Source of the DNA: an uncultured Clostridia bacterium
Lineage (GTDB): Bacteria; Bacillota; Clostridia; TANB77; CAG-508
Direction: 5' to 3'
Length of the DNA stretch: 40,600 nucleotides
Assembly (NCBI GenBank): GCA_944391785.1
Contig: CALXUX010000092.1
Location: 1-40,600, forward strand
In this document: piece after piece, positions 1-7,648 of the stretch
How the letters are laid out: the number at the start of each line of letters is the position of its first letter
Numbering within the stretch: position 1 is the first letter of the stretch
Translations under genes and position numbers: made by a program
Notes under the pieces: generated by a model
The model's database searches: none
Told to the model about the DNA's origin: nothing
What the model saw: only the letters and a program-made list of their open reading frames with translations

Positions 1-64
1 GTTTATTTATATATTCTAGGAAGTATTATATCATGTTATGGAAATTAAATAAAGAAACAAAAAT

Positions 65-105
65 GTCGCTAATTTTTCATGGCACTTTGTGCCGAGCGAA
101 GCGAC
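65..105 (+). other. nested hairpin just upstream of the DUF402 gene
   Basis: GTCGC (65-69) can pair with GCGAC (101-105), enclosing a GGCAC-TTT-GTGCC hairpin (81-93). It ends six bases before the GGAGG ribosome site of the next gene, so it could be a 5'UTR structure or the remains of a REP-like palindrome. No function can be assigned from the sequence. Confidence 0.4.
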
Positions 106-120
106 GGAATGGAGGTTAAT

Positions 121-675
121 ATGAAAAGAAAAATGGCAAATGCTCAAAATCATAAAAGTATAATAAAAAGTAAATATATAAATAAATTTATTAAAGCGGG
201 TGAATTTAAAGGGAATATATCTTTAATAAAAATAGAAGAAGTAAAAAATGAGTGGTATGTTATAAGAAAAAGTGGAATAGAAGAATGTATATTAGCTCCA
301 AAATATAAATGGTTAGAAATTTATCCAGATAACGAAAATTATGCAATAACAGCAATGTATGATGAAAATAATAATATAATTGAATGGTATTTTGATGTTA
401 TAAAAGGTTCAGGAGTGATAGATAAAGTACCTTATATAGATGATTTATATTTAGATGTGGTTCTAACACATAGTAAAGAAATAGTAGTTTTAGATGAATC
501 TGAATTAGAAGAAGCATTGCAAAAAGAGGATATAACAAAAGAAGAATTTGATTTGGCTAAAAAAGTGGGTGCAGAACTTGTAAAAAAAGTAGAGGATCCT
601 AATAGTTTTGAGGTTTTGAAAGATTTTTCAGATAAATATTTGTATAAATTAATGGAAGAGATGAATTGTTTATAA
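121..675 (+). CDS. DUF402 domain protein
   Basis: A 184-residue soluble protein of the DUF402 family, a fold that includes nucleoside tri/diphosphatase-like phosphatases. The family signature is clear: YPDNENYAITAMYD at about residues 68-81, then a WYFDV strand near 89-93, then the DDLYLDVVL block near 107-115 with the acidic residues expected to bind metal. A charged helical tail follows. The start at 121 is preferred over an upstream in-frame ATG at 79 because GGAGG lies at 111-115, five bases before the ATG, and the upstream extension would run through a hairpin. It stands alone and is followed directly by a hairpin terminator. The family assignment is firm; the substrate is unknown. Confidence 0.85.
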   Translation: MKRKMANAQNHKSIIKSKYINKFIKAGEFKGNISLIKIEEVKNEWYVIRKSGIEECILAPKYKWLEIYPDNENYAITAMYDENNNIIEWYFDVIKGSGVIDKVPYIDDLYLDVVLTHSKEIVVLDESELEEALQKEDITKEEFDLAKKVGAELVKKVEDPNSFEVLKDFSDKYLYKLMEEMNCL

Positions 676-680
676 AATTA

Positions 681-710
681 AAAAAATCGACTAGTTAAAG
701 TCGATTTTTT
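681..710. terminator. bidirectional rho-independent terminator
   Basis: A perfect 12 bp stem, AAAAAATCGACT pairing with AGTCGATTTTTT around a 6-nt loop. It has A and T runs at its two ends, so it can serve both the DUF402 gene (+) and the tRNA-Met transcript (-) that converge here. Confidence 0.85.
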
Positions 711-723
711 ATTTCACATTTTT

Positions 724-800
724 TGGTGCTCCCTCAAGGATTCGAACCTTGGACCCACCGGTTATGAGCCGGTTGCTCTGACCAACTGAGCTAAGGGAGC
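724..800 (-). tRNA. tRNA-Met (CAT anticodon)
   Basis: On the minus strand this folds into a complete cloverleaf: 7 bp acceptor stem GCTCCCT/AGGGAGC, D-arm with AGCTCAGTTGGTCAGAGC, anticodon stem ACCGG/CCGGT with loop CTCATAA (anticodon CAT), and T-arm with GGTTCGAATCC. An ACCA end is encoded. The D-arm and acceptor resemble elongator tRNA-Met; a CAT anticodon could also be the lysidine-modified Ile2 tRNA, which cannot be excluded by eye. Confidence 0.93.
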
Positions 801-823
801 GTTATTAGCTTAACGCAAGATAA

Positions 824-852
824 AGTATAAACTATTTATAATAAAATGTCAA
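824..852 (-). promoter_or_regulatory. sigma-A promoter for tRNA-Met
   Basis: On the minus strand TTGACA (852-847), a 17-base spacer and TATACT (829-824), about 24 bases upstream of the mature tRNA 5' end. Confidence 0.8.
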
Positions 853-890
853 TAGTTTTTTGAAAAAAAATTGGGAAAATTTTTTCGCGG

Positions 891-966
891 GGTTACAATT
901 CATGGTTAAAATGAACCGCGTCAAGTGGAGATTATATAAATTGGCATAAGGTTGTGATTTGTAAGT
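891..966 (+). repeat. dispersed intergenic repeat, copy 1
   Basis: Begins GGTTACAATTCATGGTTAAAA, matching the heads of similar elements at 12063, 20548 and 24200. Its end, GGTTGTGATTTGTAA (950-964), is an imperfect inverted copy of its beginning. The first 30 bases also form a hairpin with CGCGG/CCGCG stems. It lies in the gap between tRNA-Met and the next gene and has no coding potential. Confidence 0.55.
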
Positions 967-1099
967 TACTTGCCTAGCTTTAAATGCTATATGAATTTAA
1001 TATATAATCTTAAAATATCTTAGCTTAATATTTTTTAAATAAAAGTTCTAAATCAGTAAAAACTTAATAAATATTTATAAAGAGTAAAGGAGGGAATAT

Positions 1100-1489
1100 A
1101 TGGAGCCTACAAAAATTAAAGAAGGTAATAATCTTATAAATATAATTAAAGGAGTTTTTATATCATTTATAACAACATTAATATTATTGATTTTATTTGC
1201 AATGGTATTAACATATACAAATGTAAGTGAGCAAACTATTGCACCTGTTATAATAGTAATTACGGGAATAAGCATCCTAATAGGTAGTACAATTGGAAAT
1301 TATAAAATTCAAAAAAATGGTTTATTAAATGGTGGCTGTGTTGGATTAATTTATATTATAACTATATATTTAATTTCTAGTATATTAAGCGGTAATTTTG
1401 GCTTGAATATAACTTCAATATTAATGATATTAGTTTCAATAATTTTCGGAATTTTAGGTGGGATTATAGCTGTAAATCGAAAAAAATAA
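1100..1489 (+). CDS. YrzE/TIGR04086-type membrane protein
   Basis: A 129-residue integral membrane protein with four hydrophobic segments (about residues 16-40, 45-65, 75-95 and 103-125) and a short basic tail ending NRKK. Length, four-helix layout and the glycine-rich helices match the TIGR04086/YrzE family of clostridial and bacillar membrane proteins, whose role is not known. Start ATG at 1100 follows AAGGAGG at 1087-1093. It is monocistronic as far as visible; the next promoter is at 1605. Confidence 0.7.
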   Translation: MEPTKIKEGNNLINIIKGVFISFITTLILLILFAMVLTYTNVSEQTIAPVIIVITGISILIGSTIGNYKIQKNGLLNGGCVGLIYIITIYLISSILSGNFGLNITSILMILVSIIFGILGGIIAVNRKK

Positions 1490-1560
1490 ATAAAAAGTAA
1501 AATTCTAGTATTTAAAAGATATTTATTATTTTTGTAAATTATTATTGCAAATCTGGATTT

Positions 1561-1618
1561 ATATGTTTTGTCGAATTTTGCGATGAATTTTATCCCAAAA
1601 ACTATTGACAAAACATAT
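1561..1618 (+). promoter_or_regulatory. inverted repeat overlapping the SipW-operon promoter
   Basis: Perfect 12-bp arms ATATGTTTTGTC (1561-1572) and GACAAAACATAT (1607-1618), 34 bases apart. The right arm covers four bases of the -35 box and the start of the spacer. The geometry suits a repressor or looping regulator, but the protein is unknown. Confidence 0.5.
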
Positions 1619-1633
1619 TTATGTAAATATAAT
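1605..1633 (+). promoter_or_regulatory. consensus sigma-A promoter of the SipW/CalY operon
   Basis: TTGACA (1605-1610), exactly 17 bases, TATAAT (1628-1633). Predicted start near 1640, giving a leader of about 310 nt before the first gene. Confidence 0.85.
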
Positions 1634-1953
1634 AGAGATAACATTTTCATATTTTTTTTAATAATTCTATAATTTATTTTACCCAATATTACACAAGTAC
1701 AAAAAATTTAAAATCTTATTCAAAACTCCAAAAGATCTAAAATTTAAAATCAAATTTAATTTTTATATCAAAAATAAAAAAAGTTAAAAACTCAATTTAA
1801 AATTCTAAAAATAAAATTAAAAATCAAAAAAGCTTAAAAATAAAAGTTTAAAAATCAAACTCAAAAATAAAAATTCGAAATCTAAAGTAAAATCCCAAAA
1901 AAGATATAAATTAAAGATTAAAATCAAATATAGCAAAGAATGGAGGAATTTTA

Positions 1954-2529
1954 TTGAAGAAAAAAATAGCAATAATACTAATTATACTAGTTGCTATAAC
2001 AATATCATTTATAGGAGGACAAACCTATTCAAAATATATCACACAAGTAAAAGGAGCAGGAATAGCAGATATTGCACACTGGGACTTTAAAGTAAATAAT
2101 AGTGAAGATATAATTCAGACAATAAATTTAGCATCAACTATAAATAATGATACATTAGTAAATAATAAAATAGCACCAGGAACATCAGGAAATTTCAAAA
2201 TAAATATAGACGCAAGTGAAGCAGAAGTTGGTATAAACTATAAAGTAGAATTTACAAACGAGCAAAATAAGCCAACTAATTTGAAATTTATATATAATGG
2301 TTTGACATATAACTCAATTAAAGAAATAGAAAACAAATTAGAAGGAACAATAAATGCAACAGAAGAAAACAAAATAAAAACAATATCAATAGACTGGGAA
2401 TGGCCATATGAAACAGGCAAAGAATCACAAATACTTGCAAATGATAAAATAGATACACAAGACGGAAAAAATATATCAGAATATAAATTTGATTGTCTAG
2501 TAACAGGAGTTCAAGTAATGCCAGAATAA
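1954..2529 (+). CDS. CalY/TasA-like secreted fibre protein
   Basis: A 191-residue exported protein, first gene of the operon. It has a short basic N-terminus, a hydrophobic segment (about 5-22) and then the YSKYITQVKG region typical of proteins processed by SipW. The mature part starts with an A/G-rich stretch and a W-D-F-K-V strand and is predicted to be beta-rich. IAPGTSGNFKINID (about 73-86) and a WEWPYE motif near 149 recur in the gene at 3734, so the two are paralogues. TasA and camelysin (CalY) are the known families with this organisation, forming matrix fibres on the cell surface. The start is TTG, chosen because GGAGG (1942-1946) is correctly spaced. Family membership is inferred from architecture. 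Confidence 0.7.
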   Translation: MKKKIAIILIILVAITISFIGGQTYSKYITQVKGAGIADIAHWDFKVNNSEDIIQTINLASTINNDTLVNNKIAPGTSGNFKINIDASEAEVGINYKVEFTNEQNKPTNLKFIYNGLTYNSIKEIENKLEGTINATEENKIKTISIDWEWPYETGKESQILANDKIDTQDGKNISEYKFDCLVTGVQVMPE

Positions 2530-2631
2530 AAACTAAAACATATAAAATGTAAAAAAAAATGAAAAAAGAAAATTAATAAAAAACAAAATTAGAAAAATTA
2601 AAAAGAAAAATAAAAAAAGAAGGCAGAATAA

Positions 2632-3048
2632 GTGAAAAAACAAAAAATCAAAATAAATAAAAAAAGAGGTAAAATGAATAAAAATGTAAAAAATAATTTT
2701 ATTCTAATTATATCAATAATTTTTCTTCTAATAATTTTAATTCTAAAAATTAATTCAAATAAAAACTCAATAACACCATTTGGAATTACAATACTTAAAG
2801 TTTCATCAAACAGTATGATGCCAACATTTAAAAAAGATGACATAATAGTTGTAAAAAAAGAAAAAGATTATGAAAAAGGAGACATTATTACATATAAATT
2901 AGAAAATAATTATTTAGTAACACACAGAATTATAGAAAAATATGAAAATGTATTTATTACAAAGGGAGATAATAACAATACAAAAGATGAAAAAGAAGTG
3001 AAAACAGAAGATATAATAGGAAAAGTTATTTTTATAATAAAAATATAA
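2632..3048 (+). CDS. sipW: SipW-type signal peptidase I
   Basis: A 138-residue membrane serine peptidase that removes signal peptides of CalY/TasA-type exports. One N-terminal transmembrane segment (about 23-40) precedes SSNSMMPTF with the catalytic serine at about residue 61. GDIITY and VTHRI follow, with the catalytic histidine at about 98, then a GDNN turn. Use of His rather than Lys as the general base marks the SipW/ER-archaeal subfamily. It is shorter than the roughly 190-residue Bacillus SipW and lacks the usual C-terminal transmembrane helix. The start is GTG at 2632 with GAAGG eight bases upstream; ATG at 2674 (residue 15) is possible but its ribosome site is too close. It sits between its probable substrates. 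Confidence 0.85.
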   Translation: MKKQKIKINKKRGKMNKNVKNNFILIISIIFLLIILILKINSNKNSITPFGITILKVSSNSMMPTFKKDDIIVVKKEKDYEKGDIITYKLENNYLVTHRIIEKYENVFITKGDNNNTKDEKEVKTEDIIGKVIFIIKI

Positions 3049-3100
3049 TAAAAACTAAATTTTTCTTTTAGCAAAACCAGAAAATAAAGGAAGGAGAAAA

Positions 3101-3132
3101 AGCATAAAAATATGCTAAATAAAAAAATATGA
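3101..3132 (+). promoter_or_regulatory. hairpin and six-codon leader ORF ahead of the third operon gene
   Basis: AGCATA-AAAA-TATGCT (3101-3116) forms a perfect 6-bp hairpin between a strong AAGGAAGGAG site (3088-3097) and the ATG at 3129. A mini-ORF starts in the hairpin at 3112 (ATG CTA AAT AAA AAA ATA) and stops at a TGA that overlaps the next gene's ATG as ATGA. The gene may therefore be read by coupling from the leader ORF, or by folding the hairpin to shorten the spacing. Confidence 0.4.
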
Positions 3133-3713
3133 AAAATGGAAAATATATAGATATAACAAAATACAATAAAAACATTAAGAAAAATAAACAAATAAAAGAA
3201 AAGGAGCTCAAAAATAAAAACAAAAAAGGAAATATAAAACTAGTTACAATTTCAAGTATACTATTTTTAATTATAATTTTAATATTAACAGGAAATGCAA
3301 TAGGAAAAAGCATATCAGATGTATTTATTAATGCAAATGCACAAGTTGCAACACCAATATTTGCAGTAAAAACAAATCCTGAAATAGATATACTAAAGCT
3401 AAATGATACAGCAGAATATCAATTTGAAGTAGTAAATTACGAAAATAACAAAATAACAGATGTAGAATTTTCTTATACAATAGAAATCATATCAAATTTT
3501 GATGAATATGTAGACTTTACACTATTTCGAAATGGTATAGAACTAAACTTAGAGAATAACAAAACCAAACAAATAGATATGGCAAAAGAAAAATTAACTG
3601 AACATAAATATACTCTAAAAATTACATATGATGAAAGCAAAATAAATTCTATAACTGAAATAATAGATAATATACAAATAAAAGTACACTCAGAGCAAAG
3701 CAAGAAAATTTAG
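3129..3713 (+). CDS. membrane-anchored protein of the SipW/CalY operon
   Basis: A 194-residue protein not recognised beyond its layout. The N-terminus is very basic for about 36 residues (NKNKKGNIK), followed by one hydrophobic segment (about 37-60). A short A/N-rich stretch, NANAQVATPIF, comes next and resembles the post-signal region of SipW substrates. The rest is a beta-rich extracellular domain with a conserved-looking YQFEVVNYENNKITDVEFSY block, as in domains that extend from the cell wall. The unusually long cytoplasmic head is odd for a normal signal peptide. Its start is not preceded by a properly spaced ribosome site (see the leader ORF). Its position between sipW and a CalY paralogue suggests a fibre anchor or assembly partner, which is inference. 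Confidence 0.6.
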   Translation: MKNGKYIDITKYNKNIKKNKQIKEKELKNKNKKGNIKLVTISSILFLIIILILTGNAIGKSISDVFINANAQVATPIFAVKTNPEIDILKLNDTAEYQFEVVNYENNKITDVEFSYTIEIISNFDEYVDFTLFRNGIELNLENNKTKQIDMAKEKLTEHKYTLKITYDESKINSITEIIDNIQIKVHSEQSKKI

Positions 3714-3733
3714 ATTTTCGCAGGGAGGAGATA

Positions 3734-4384
3734 TTGAATATAAAAGCAGACAAAAAAATTAAGAAATATAGTAAATTGATATATATTATTATTATTATAA
3801 TGTTATTATTTATTATATTTTCAATTCTAATAAATAGTAAAAAAACATCAAGTCAAGATGAAATTTTATTCTTAAAATTTTTAAAAATAGCTCAAAATCA
3901 AGCAGAAAACTCATTGGAAAACAAAAATAATCTTCAAATAAGCAATAAAAATGAAGAAATAGTAAAATATAAATTTAATATAACATATAAAAACTTAAAA
4001 TTAAAAAATGTAAACCTAGCAGATACTATAAAACAAGATACATTAACATATGAAAAAATAGCACCTGGAGTAAATGGAGAATTTGAAATTATCATTGACT
4101 CTAATAAAACAATGAATTACAAAATAAATTTTAATAGTCTAAATGAAAAACCAAAAAATTTACAATTTACTTATCAAGAAGGAAATATAAAAGCAAATTC
4201 ATTAGAAGAATTATCAAATAATTTATCAGGAATAATTTTAGAAAATACAACAAAAGTAATAAGAATTAATTGGTCTTGGGACTATGAAAATAATCAAGAT
4301 GGAAATATTCAAGATACTAAAGATGCAAAAAATATAGCAAATTATAACTTTAATATTAATGTAACAGGAGAAGAAAAAGTTTAA
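3734..4384 (+). CDS. second CalY/TasA-like protein
   Basis: A 216-residue exported protein paralogous to the one at 1954. Shared landmarks are D-T-L-T-Y-E-K-IAPGVNGEFEIIID (about 113-131), a K-NLQFTYQEG block and an INWSWDYEN motif near 176, followed by NIANYNFNINVTG. The signal segment is a long run of Ile/Leu (about 16-34) after a basic head. Start TTG at 3734, selected by GGGAGGAG at 3723-3730. Compared with the first copy it has a longer linker after the membrane segment (about 35-75). Two divergent copies flanking the peptidase are reminiscent of TasA/CalY pairs that form mixed fibres. Confidence 0.65.
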   Translation: MNIKADKKIKKYSKLIYIIIIIMLLFIIFSILINSKKTSSQDEILFLKFLKIAQNQAENSLENKNNLQISNKNEEIVKYKFNITYKNLKLKNVNLADTIKQDTLTYEKIAPGVNGEFEIIIDSNKTMNYKINFNSLNEKPKNLQFTYQEGNIKANSLEELSNNLSGIILENTTKVIRINWSWDYENNQDGNIQDTKDAKNIANYNFNINVTGEEKV

Positions 4385-4416
4385 TTTAAATTTGCAATTA
4401 AAAAGGAGAGTGGTAA

Positions 4417-5160
4417 ATGAAAAAAAGAAATATGAAAAACAAACTTTTTATTTCTAGTATAATATTTATTATTCTAATATGTATAAATGTAATAACAAAT
4501 GCAAAATACATATTTGAATATAGCTTTGCTGTTGCAAATGTGAATATAGATTTGAGCAAACCTGTAATAGAAGTAATAGATATAGAAAATAGTAATATAG
4601 GCTATGAAAAGTACGCAAATAAAACACATCAAATAATAATAAAAATAAAAGTAGTAGAAAAAAATATAGATATAGCATTAGATTCACTTGATCCTCGTGA
4701 AATAGAAGTAAGAGTTGATCAAACAAAACAAGACCCTATAATAAAAGTATTTGAAACTGGAAGAAATAATGATGAAATATATTATGATATTTGGATTGCA
4801 AATATACAAGGAAATGGAAAATTATCTTTAATTATAGCAGAAGGAGCAATTAGAGATACAAAGGACATGAAAAGTGAAAAAAAAGTAATAGATACACAAA
4901 TAACAGTGGATAATATGGCTCCAATGGTAATTTATAATAAACATATAATAGGAGAAAATAAAGTAGAAGTAGTCCTAAATACTCTTGAACCAATAAGAAA
5001 AATAGAAGGTTGGGAAGAATATAGATCAAGCACAGAGTTTAGAAAAATTTTTACAAGTAATATAGCTTTCAAATTGCAACTAACAGATTATGCACAAAAT
5101 AGTATAGATGTGGAAATTGTTATAACAGAAGCAGGAAAACTTGGTAATTTTATAATTTAG
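4417..5160 (+). CDS. secreted protein with Ig-like domains, last gene of the SipW operon
   Basis: A 247-residue exported protein with a basic head, a hydrophobic segment (about 10-28) and then NAKYIFEYSFAVANVNID, the same style of processing region as the other operon products. The mature part looks like two beta-sandwich modules. The first carries a segment like those in bacterial Ig-like repeats (SKPVIEVIDIE, then repeated V/I-rich strands). The second begins ITVDNMAPMVIYN, a typical Ig-like domain opening, and ends in a strand-rich tail. Start ATG after AAAAGGAGAG. It has no sortase motif. Role in adhesion or matrix is inferred from context only. Confidence 0.6.
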   Translation: MKKRNMKNKLFISSIIFIILICINVITNAKYIFEYSFAVANVNIDLSKPVIEVIDIENSNIGYEKYANKTHQIIIKIKVVEKNIDIALDSLDPREIEVRVDQTKQDPIIKVFETGRNNDEIYYDIWIANIQGNGKLSLIIAEGAIRDTKDMKSEKKVIDTQITVDNMAPMVIYNKHIIGENKVEVVLNTLEPIRKIEGWEEYRSSTEFRKIFTSNIAFKLQLTDYAQNSIDVEIVITEAGKLGNFII

Positions 5161-5166
5161 AAATAA

Positions 5167-5200
5167 AAATAGCTGAAGATGTAAAAGTCTGAGGCTATTT
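5167..5200 (+). terminator. possible weak terminator after the SipW operon
   Basis: AAATAGC (5167-5173) pairs with GCTATTT (5194-5200) across a 20-base loop. The T-run is short, so this is a weak candidate. Confidence 0.3.
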
Positions 5201-5357
5201 GTAAAGTTATTTTAAAATTATATATAATATTTTTTTATAAATTTGCTACATATTAAATTAAAATCTGAAATAGTAATAGCAAAAGCAATATGGAAAGAAA
5301 AAAATCAAACAAAAAAGATAGACTTTTAAAAAAAATTGTGTTAATATATAAACATAT

Positions 5358-5432
5358 TGGGGTATGGCCAAGCGGTAAGGCAGTCGGCTCTGACCCGACG
5401 ATGCGTAGGTTCGAACCCTACTACCCCAGCCA
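5358..5432 (+). tRNA. tRNA-Gln (CTG anticodon)
   Basis: A full cloverleaf with acceptor TGGGGTA/TACCCCA, G discriminator and encoded CCA. The D-arm contains GGCCAAGCGGTAAGGC, the anticodon stem GTCGG/CCGAC encloses loop CTCTGAC (anticodon CTG), and the T-arm contains GGTTCGAACCC. The U1-containing acceptor is characteristic of tRNA-Gln. Confidence 0.95.
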
Positions 5433-5557
5433 AAGATACTTTATACGAACACAATGTGTTTAAATATGGGGAATAATGCTCAGCCAAAACTATATTGTGC
5501 AAATATATAAAGTAATTTATGTATGATGTAATCCAAAAAGTATACCATAAGCTATAA

Positions 5558-5589
5558 GTCATAAAACAATTGATTTATGGCTATTTTAT
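5558..5589 (+). terminator. possible terminator between tRNA-Gln and ldcA
   Basis: GTCATAAA (5558-5565) pairs with TTTATGGC (5574-5581) with one G-T pair, followed by TATTTTATA. It is AU-rich and therefore weak. Confidence 0.35.
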
Positions 5590-5621
5590 AATATGAAAAT
5601 AAAAAAGAAAAGAGGGATCAT

Positions 5622-6632
5622 ATGAATTACCCAGAAAAATTAAAATTAGGAGATACAATAGGAATATGTGCTCCATCTGGAGGAATAGTAGAACCAGAAA
5701 AAATAGAAAGACTAGAAAAGGCAATAAATAATTTAGAAAAAATGGGATACAAAGTAATAGAAACAAAAAATGTAAGAACAGAAACTAAAGGAAGAAGTGC
5801 AGATGCCAAAACAAGAGCAAAAGAATTTATGGAATTACTAGAAAATGATGATGTAAAACTAATAATATTTGCATCAGGTGGAGACTTTTTATTTGAAATA
5901 CTAGACTATTTAGATTTTGAAACCCTAAAAAAAATCAAACCAAAATGGATTCAAGGTTACTCAGATATAACAACAATAGAATTTTTATTTACAACAATTC
6001 TAGAAATTCCCAATATGTATTGTCAAACAATTAAAGACTATGCTGAAAATCCATTAGGAAGAAATTTAATAGATGCATTAAAAATAGAATCAGGAAAAAA
6101 AGTAATACAAAAATCATTTGAAAAATGTGAAAAAGCAAGTGAAATTTTTAAAAATCAGGAGCCAAAATTAACAGAAAAAGTATACTGGAATAATATTACT
6201 AAAGAAAAAAGAATCGAAATGCAAGGAAGAACAATAGGAGGCTGTTTAGATTCATTAAAAATATTTTTTGGTACAAAGTATGATAATATATCAAGTTATG
6301 TAGAAAAATATAAAAATGATGGAATAATATGGTTTTTAGAATGTTTTGAAATGTCAACTCCAGAAGTATGTAGAATTCTATGGCAAATGAAAAATGCAGG
6401 ATACTTTAAAAATTGTAAAGGAATAATTTTTGGAAGACCATTATTTATTAGAAATGATTATGATATAACATTTAATGAAGCGGTATATCAAGCACTAAAA
6501 GATACAAATATACCAATAATATGTGATGCAGATATAGGACATATAGCTCCTCAACTTGCAATTGTTAATGGAGGAATATTAAAAATTATATCTGAAAATG
6601 GAAAAGGAATTGTAGAAACATTTTTAAAATAG
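5622..6632 (+). CDS. ldcA: LD-carboxypeptidase (peptidase family S66)
   Basis: A 336-residue soluble S66-family serine peptidase that trims the terminal D-Ala from murein tetrapeptides, or acts on related peptidyl substrates in the MccF branch. The opening LKLGDTIGICAPSG is typical. The nucleophile serine is in IQGYSDIT (Ser114), the acid in IIWFLECFE (Glu240) and the histidine in DADIGHIAPQ (His307). The usual RGGYG strand is replaced by ASGGDF (84-89). Length matches the family. RBS GAGGG lies ahead of the ATG. It is followed by murI, also a cell-wall gene, after a repeat-filled gap. Confidence 0.9.
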   Translation: MNYPEKLKLGDTIGICAPSGGIVEPEKIERLEKAINNLEKMGYKVIETKNVRTETKGRSADAKTRAKEFMELLENDDVKLIIFASGGDFLFEILDYLDFETLKKIKPKWIQGYSDITTIEFLFTTILEIPNMYCQTIKDYAENPLGRNLIDALKIESGKKVIQKSFEKCEKASEIFKNQEPKLTEKVYWNNITKEKRIEMQGRTIGGCLDSLKIFFGTKYDNISSYVEKYKNDGIIWFLECFEMSTPEVCRILWQMKNAGYFKNCKGIIFGRPLFIRNDYDITFNEAVYQALKDTNIPIICDADIGHIAPQLAIVNGGILKIISENGKGIVETFLK

Positions 6633-6645
6633 AATTAAATGAAAG

Positions 6646-6765
6646 AATTATAAATAAATAAAATTAAGATAAAAAAATTATAAATAAATTAAATTAAAAT
6701 AAAAAAATTATAGATAAATAAGATTAAAATGAAAAAAATTTAAACGAATAAAATTAGAAAAAATT
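6646..6765 (+). repeat. 30-bp degenerate tandem repeat between ldcA and murI
   Basis: Four successive units of about 30 bp beginning near 6646, 6676, 6706 and 6736, each close to AATTATAAATAAATAAAATT followed by aagataaaaa-type sequence. The fourth is the most diverged. All bases except a few are A or T. Confidence 0.7.
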
Positions 6766-6799
6766 TCACAAGAAAAATTAGGAGGAAAAAAAGTACAAA

Positions 6800-7573
6800 A
6801 TGGACAAGCAAAAACAAGTAAATAGGCCTATAGGAATATTTGATTCAGGAATTGGAGGAGTTACAGTCCTAAAAGAAATATTAAAAGAATTGCCACACGA
6901 AAAATATATTTATTACAGTGATTCAAAAAATATTCCCTATGGAGATAAATCTGGAAAGCAAATACAAAACATATGCTCTAAAATAGTAGAATATTTTTTA
7001 GAGAGAAATTGTAAAGCAATAGTAATAGCATGTAACACAGCAAGTGCAAATGCTGTAGAATTTTTAAGAAAAAAATATGCAAAAGTTCCAATAATTGCAA
7101 TAGAACCAGCATACAAAATGGTATATGATAATTCATATAATGAAGAAACTTTAATAATGGCAACAAAAGGCACAATAGAAAGTGAAAGATTTAACTTATT
7201 ACTACAAAAATATAATAATCATAAAACATATATAAAAGAATGTGTAGGGCTTGCAGATAAAATAGAAGAAGGAAATGAAAAGGAAATAATTAGGCTTTTA
7301 ACTGAAGAAATAGGTGAATATAAAGGAAAAGTAAAAAATGTAGTTTTAGGCTGTACTCATTATCCATTAATACAAGATAAAATAGAAAAAATAATTGGAA
7401 AAGTGCAATTTTTTAATGGAGCAAAAGGAGTGGCCACCCATTTAAAAGAAGTACTTAAAAATAATAATATGCAAAGTACTGAGAAAAATCAAAATATTGA
7501 ATTTATAGATAGCTCAAAAAATGAGCAAAAGAAAAATAGATTTTTTTACTTTCTTGAATGTGGAAATATTTAA
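6800..7573 (+). CDS. murI: glutamate racemase
   Basis: A 257-residue cofactor-independent racemase that makes D-glutamate for peptidoglycan in the cytoplasm. Family motifs are in order: GIFDSGIGG (12-20), the substrate loop NIPYGDKSG (44-52), catalytic cysteine in IACNTAS (Cys78) and second catalytic cysteine plus histidine in LGCTHYPL (Cys185, His187). Ribosome site AGGAGG upstream. The end of the gene lies in a 17-bp tandem duplication, and the stop codon is inside the first unit, so the last few residues may be recent. Confidence 0.95.
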   Translation: MDKQKQVNRPIGIFDSGIGGVTVLKEILKELPHEKYIYYSDSKNIPYGDKSGKQIQNICSKIVEYFLERNCKAIVIACNTASANAVEFLRKKYAKVPIIAIEPAYKMVYDNSYNEETLIMATKGTIESERFNLLLQKYNNHKTYIKECVGLADKIEEGNEKEIIRLLTEEIGEYKGKVKNVVLGCTHYPLIQDKIEKIIGKVQFFNGAKGVATHLKEVLKNNNMQSTEKNQNIEFIDSSKNEQKKNRFFYFLECGNI

Positions 7574-7594
7574 AATATGGAAATATTTAAAATG
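7561..7594 (+). repeat. 17-bp tandem duplication over the murI stop
   Basis: TGGAAATATTTAAAATA (7561-7577) is followed directly by TGGAAATATTTAAAATG (7578-7594), one mismatch. The first unit carries the last murI codons and its stop. Confidence 0.8.
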
Positions 7595-7648
7595 TAAAAA
7601 TATAAAAAAAGAAAATAACCTTAAATTTCTAAAACCAAATAAAATTTT

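Larger units (their letters stand above)
1490..1953 (+). other. intergenic region and long A-rich leader of the SipW operon
   Basis: No gene in 464 bases. It holds a consensus promoter (1605-1633) overlapped by a 12-bp inverted repeat. About 310 bases of untranslated leader follow, dominated from 1690 on by A-rich degenerate repeats of the type aaaaatcaaa/aaaaataaa and very poor in G on the + strand. No clear terminator or riboswitch fold was recognised in it. Confidence 0.6.

Noticed and set aside
79..120. N-terminal extension of the DUF402 protein from ATG 79
   Set aside because: It has no ribosome site and runs through the hairpin; GGAGG is correctly spaced only for ATG 121.
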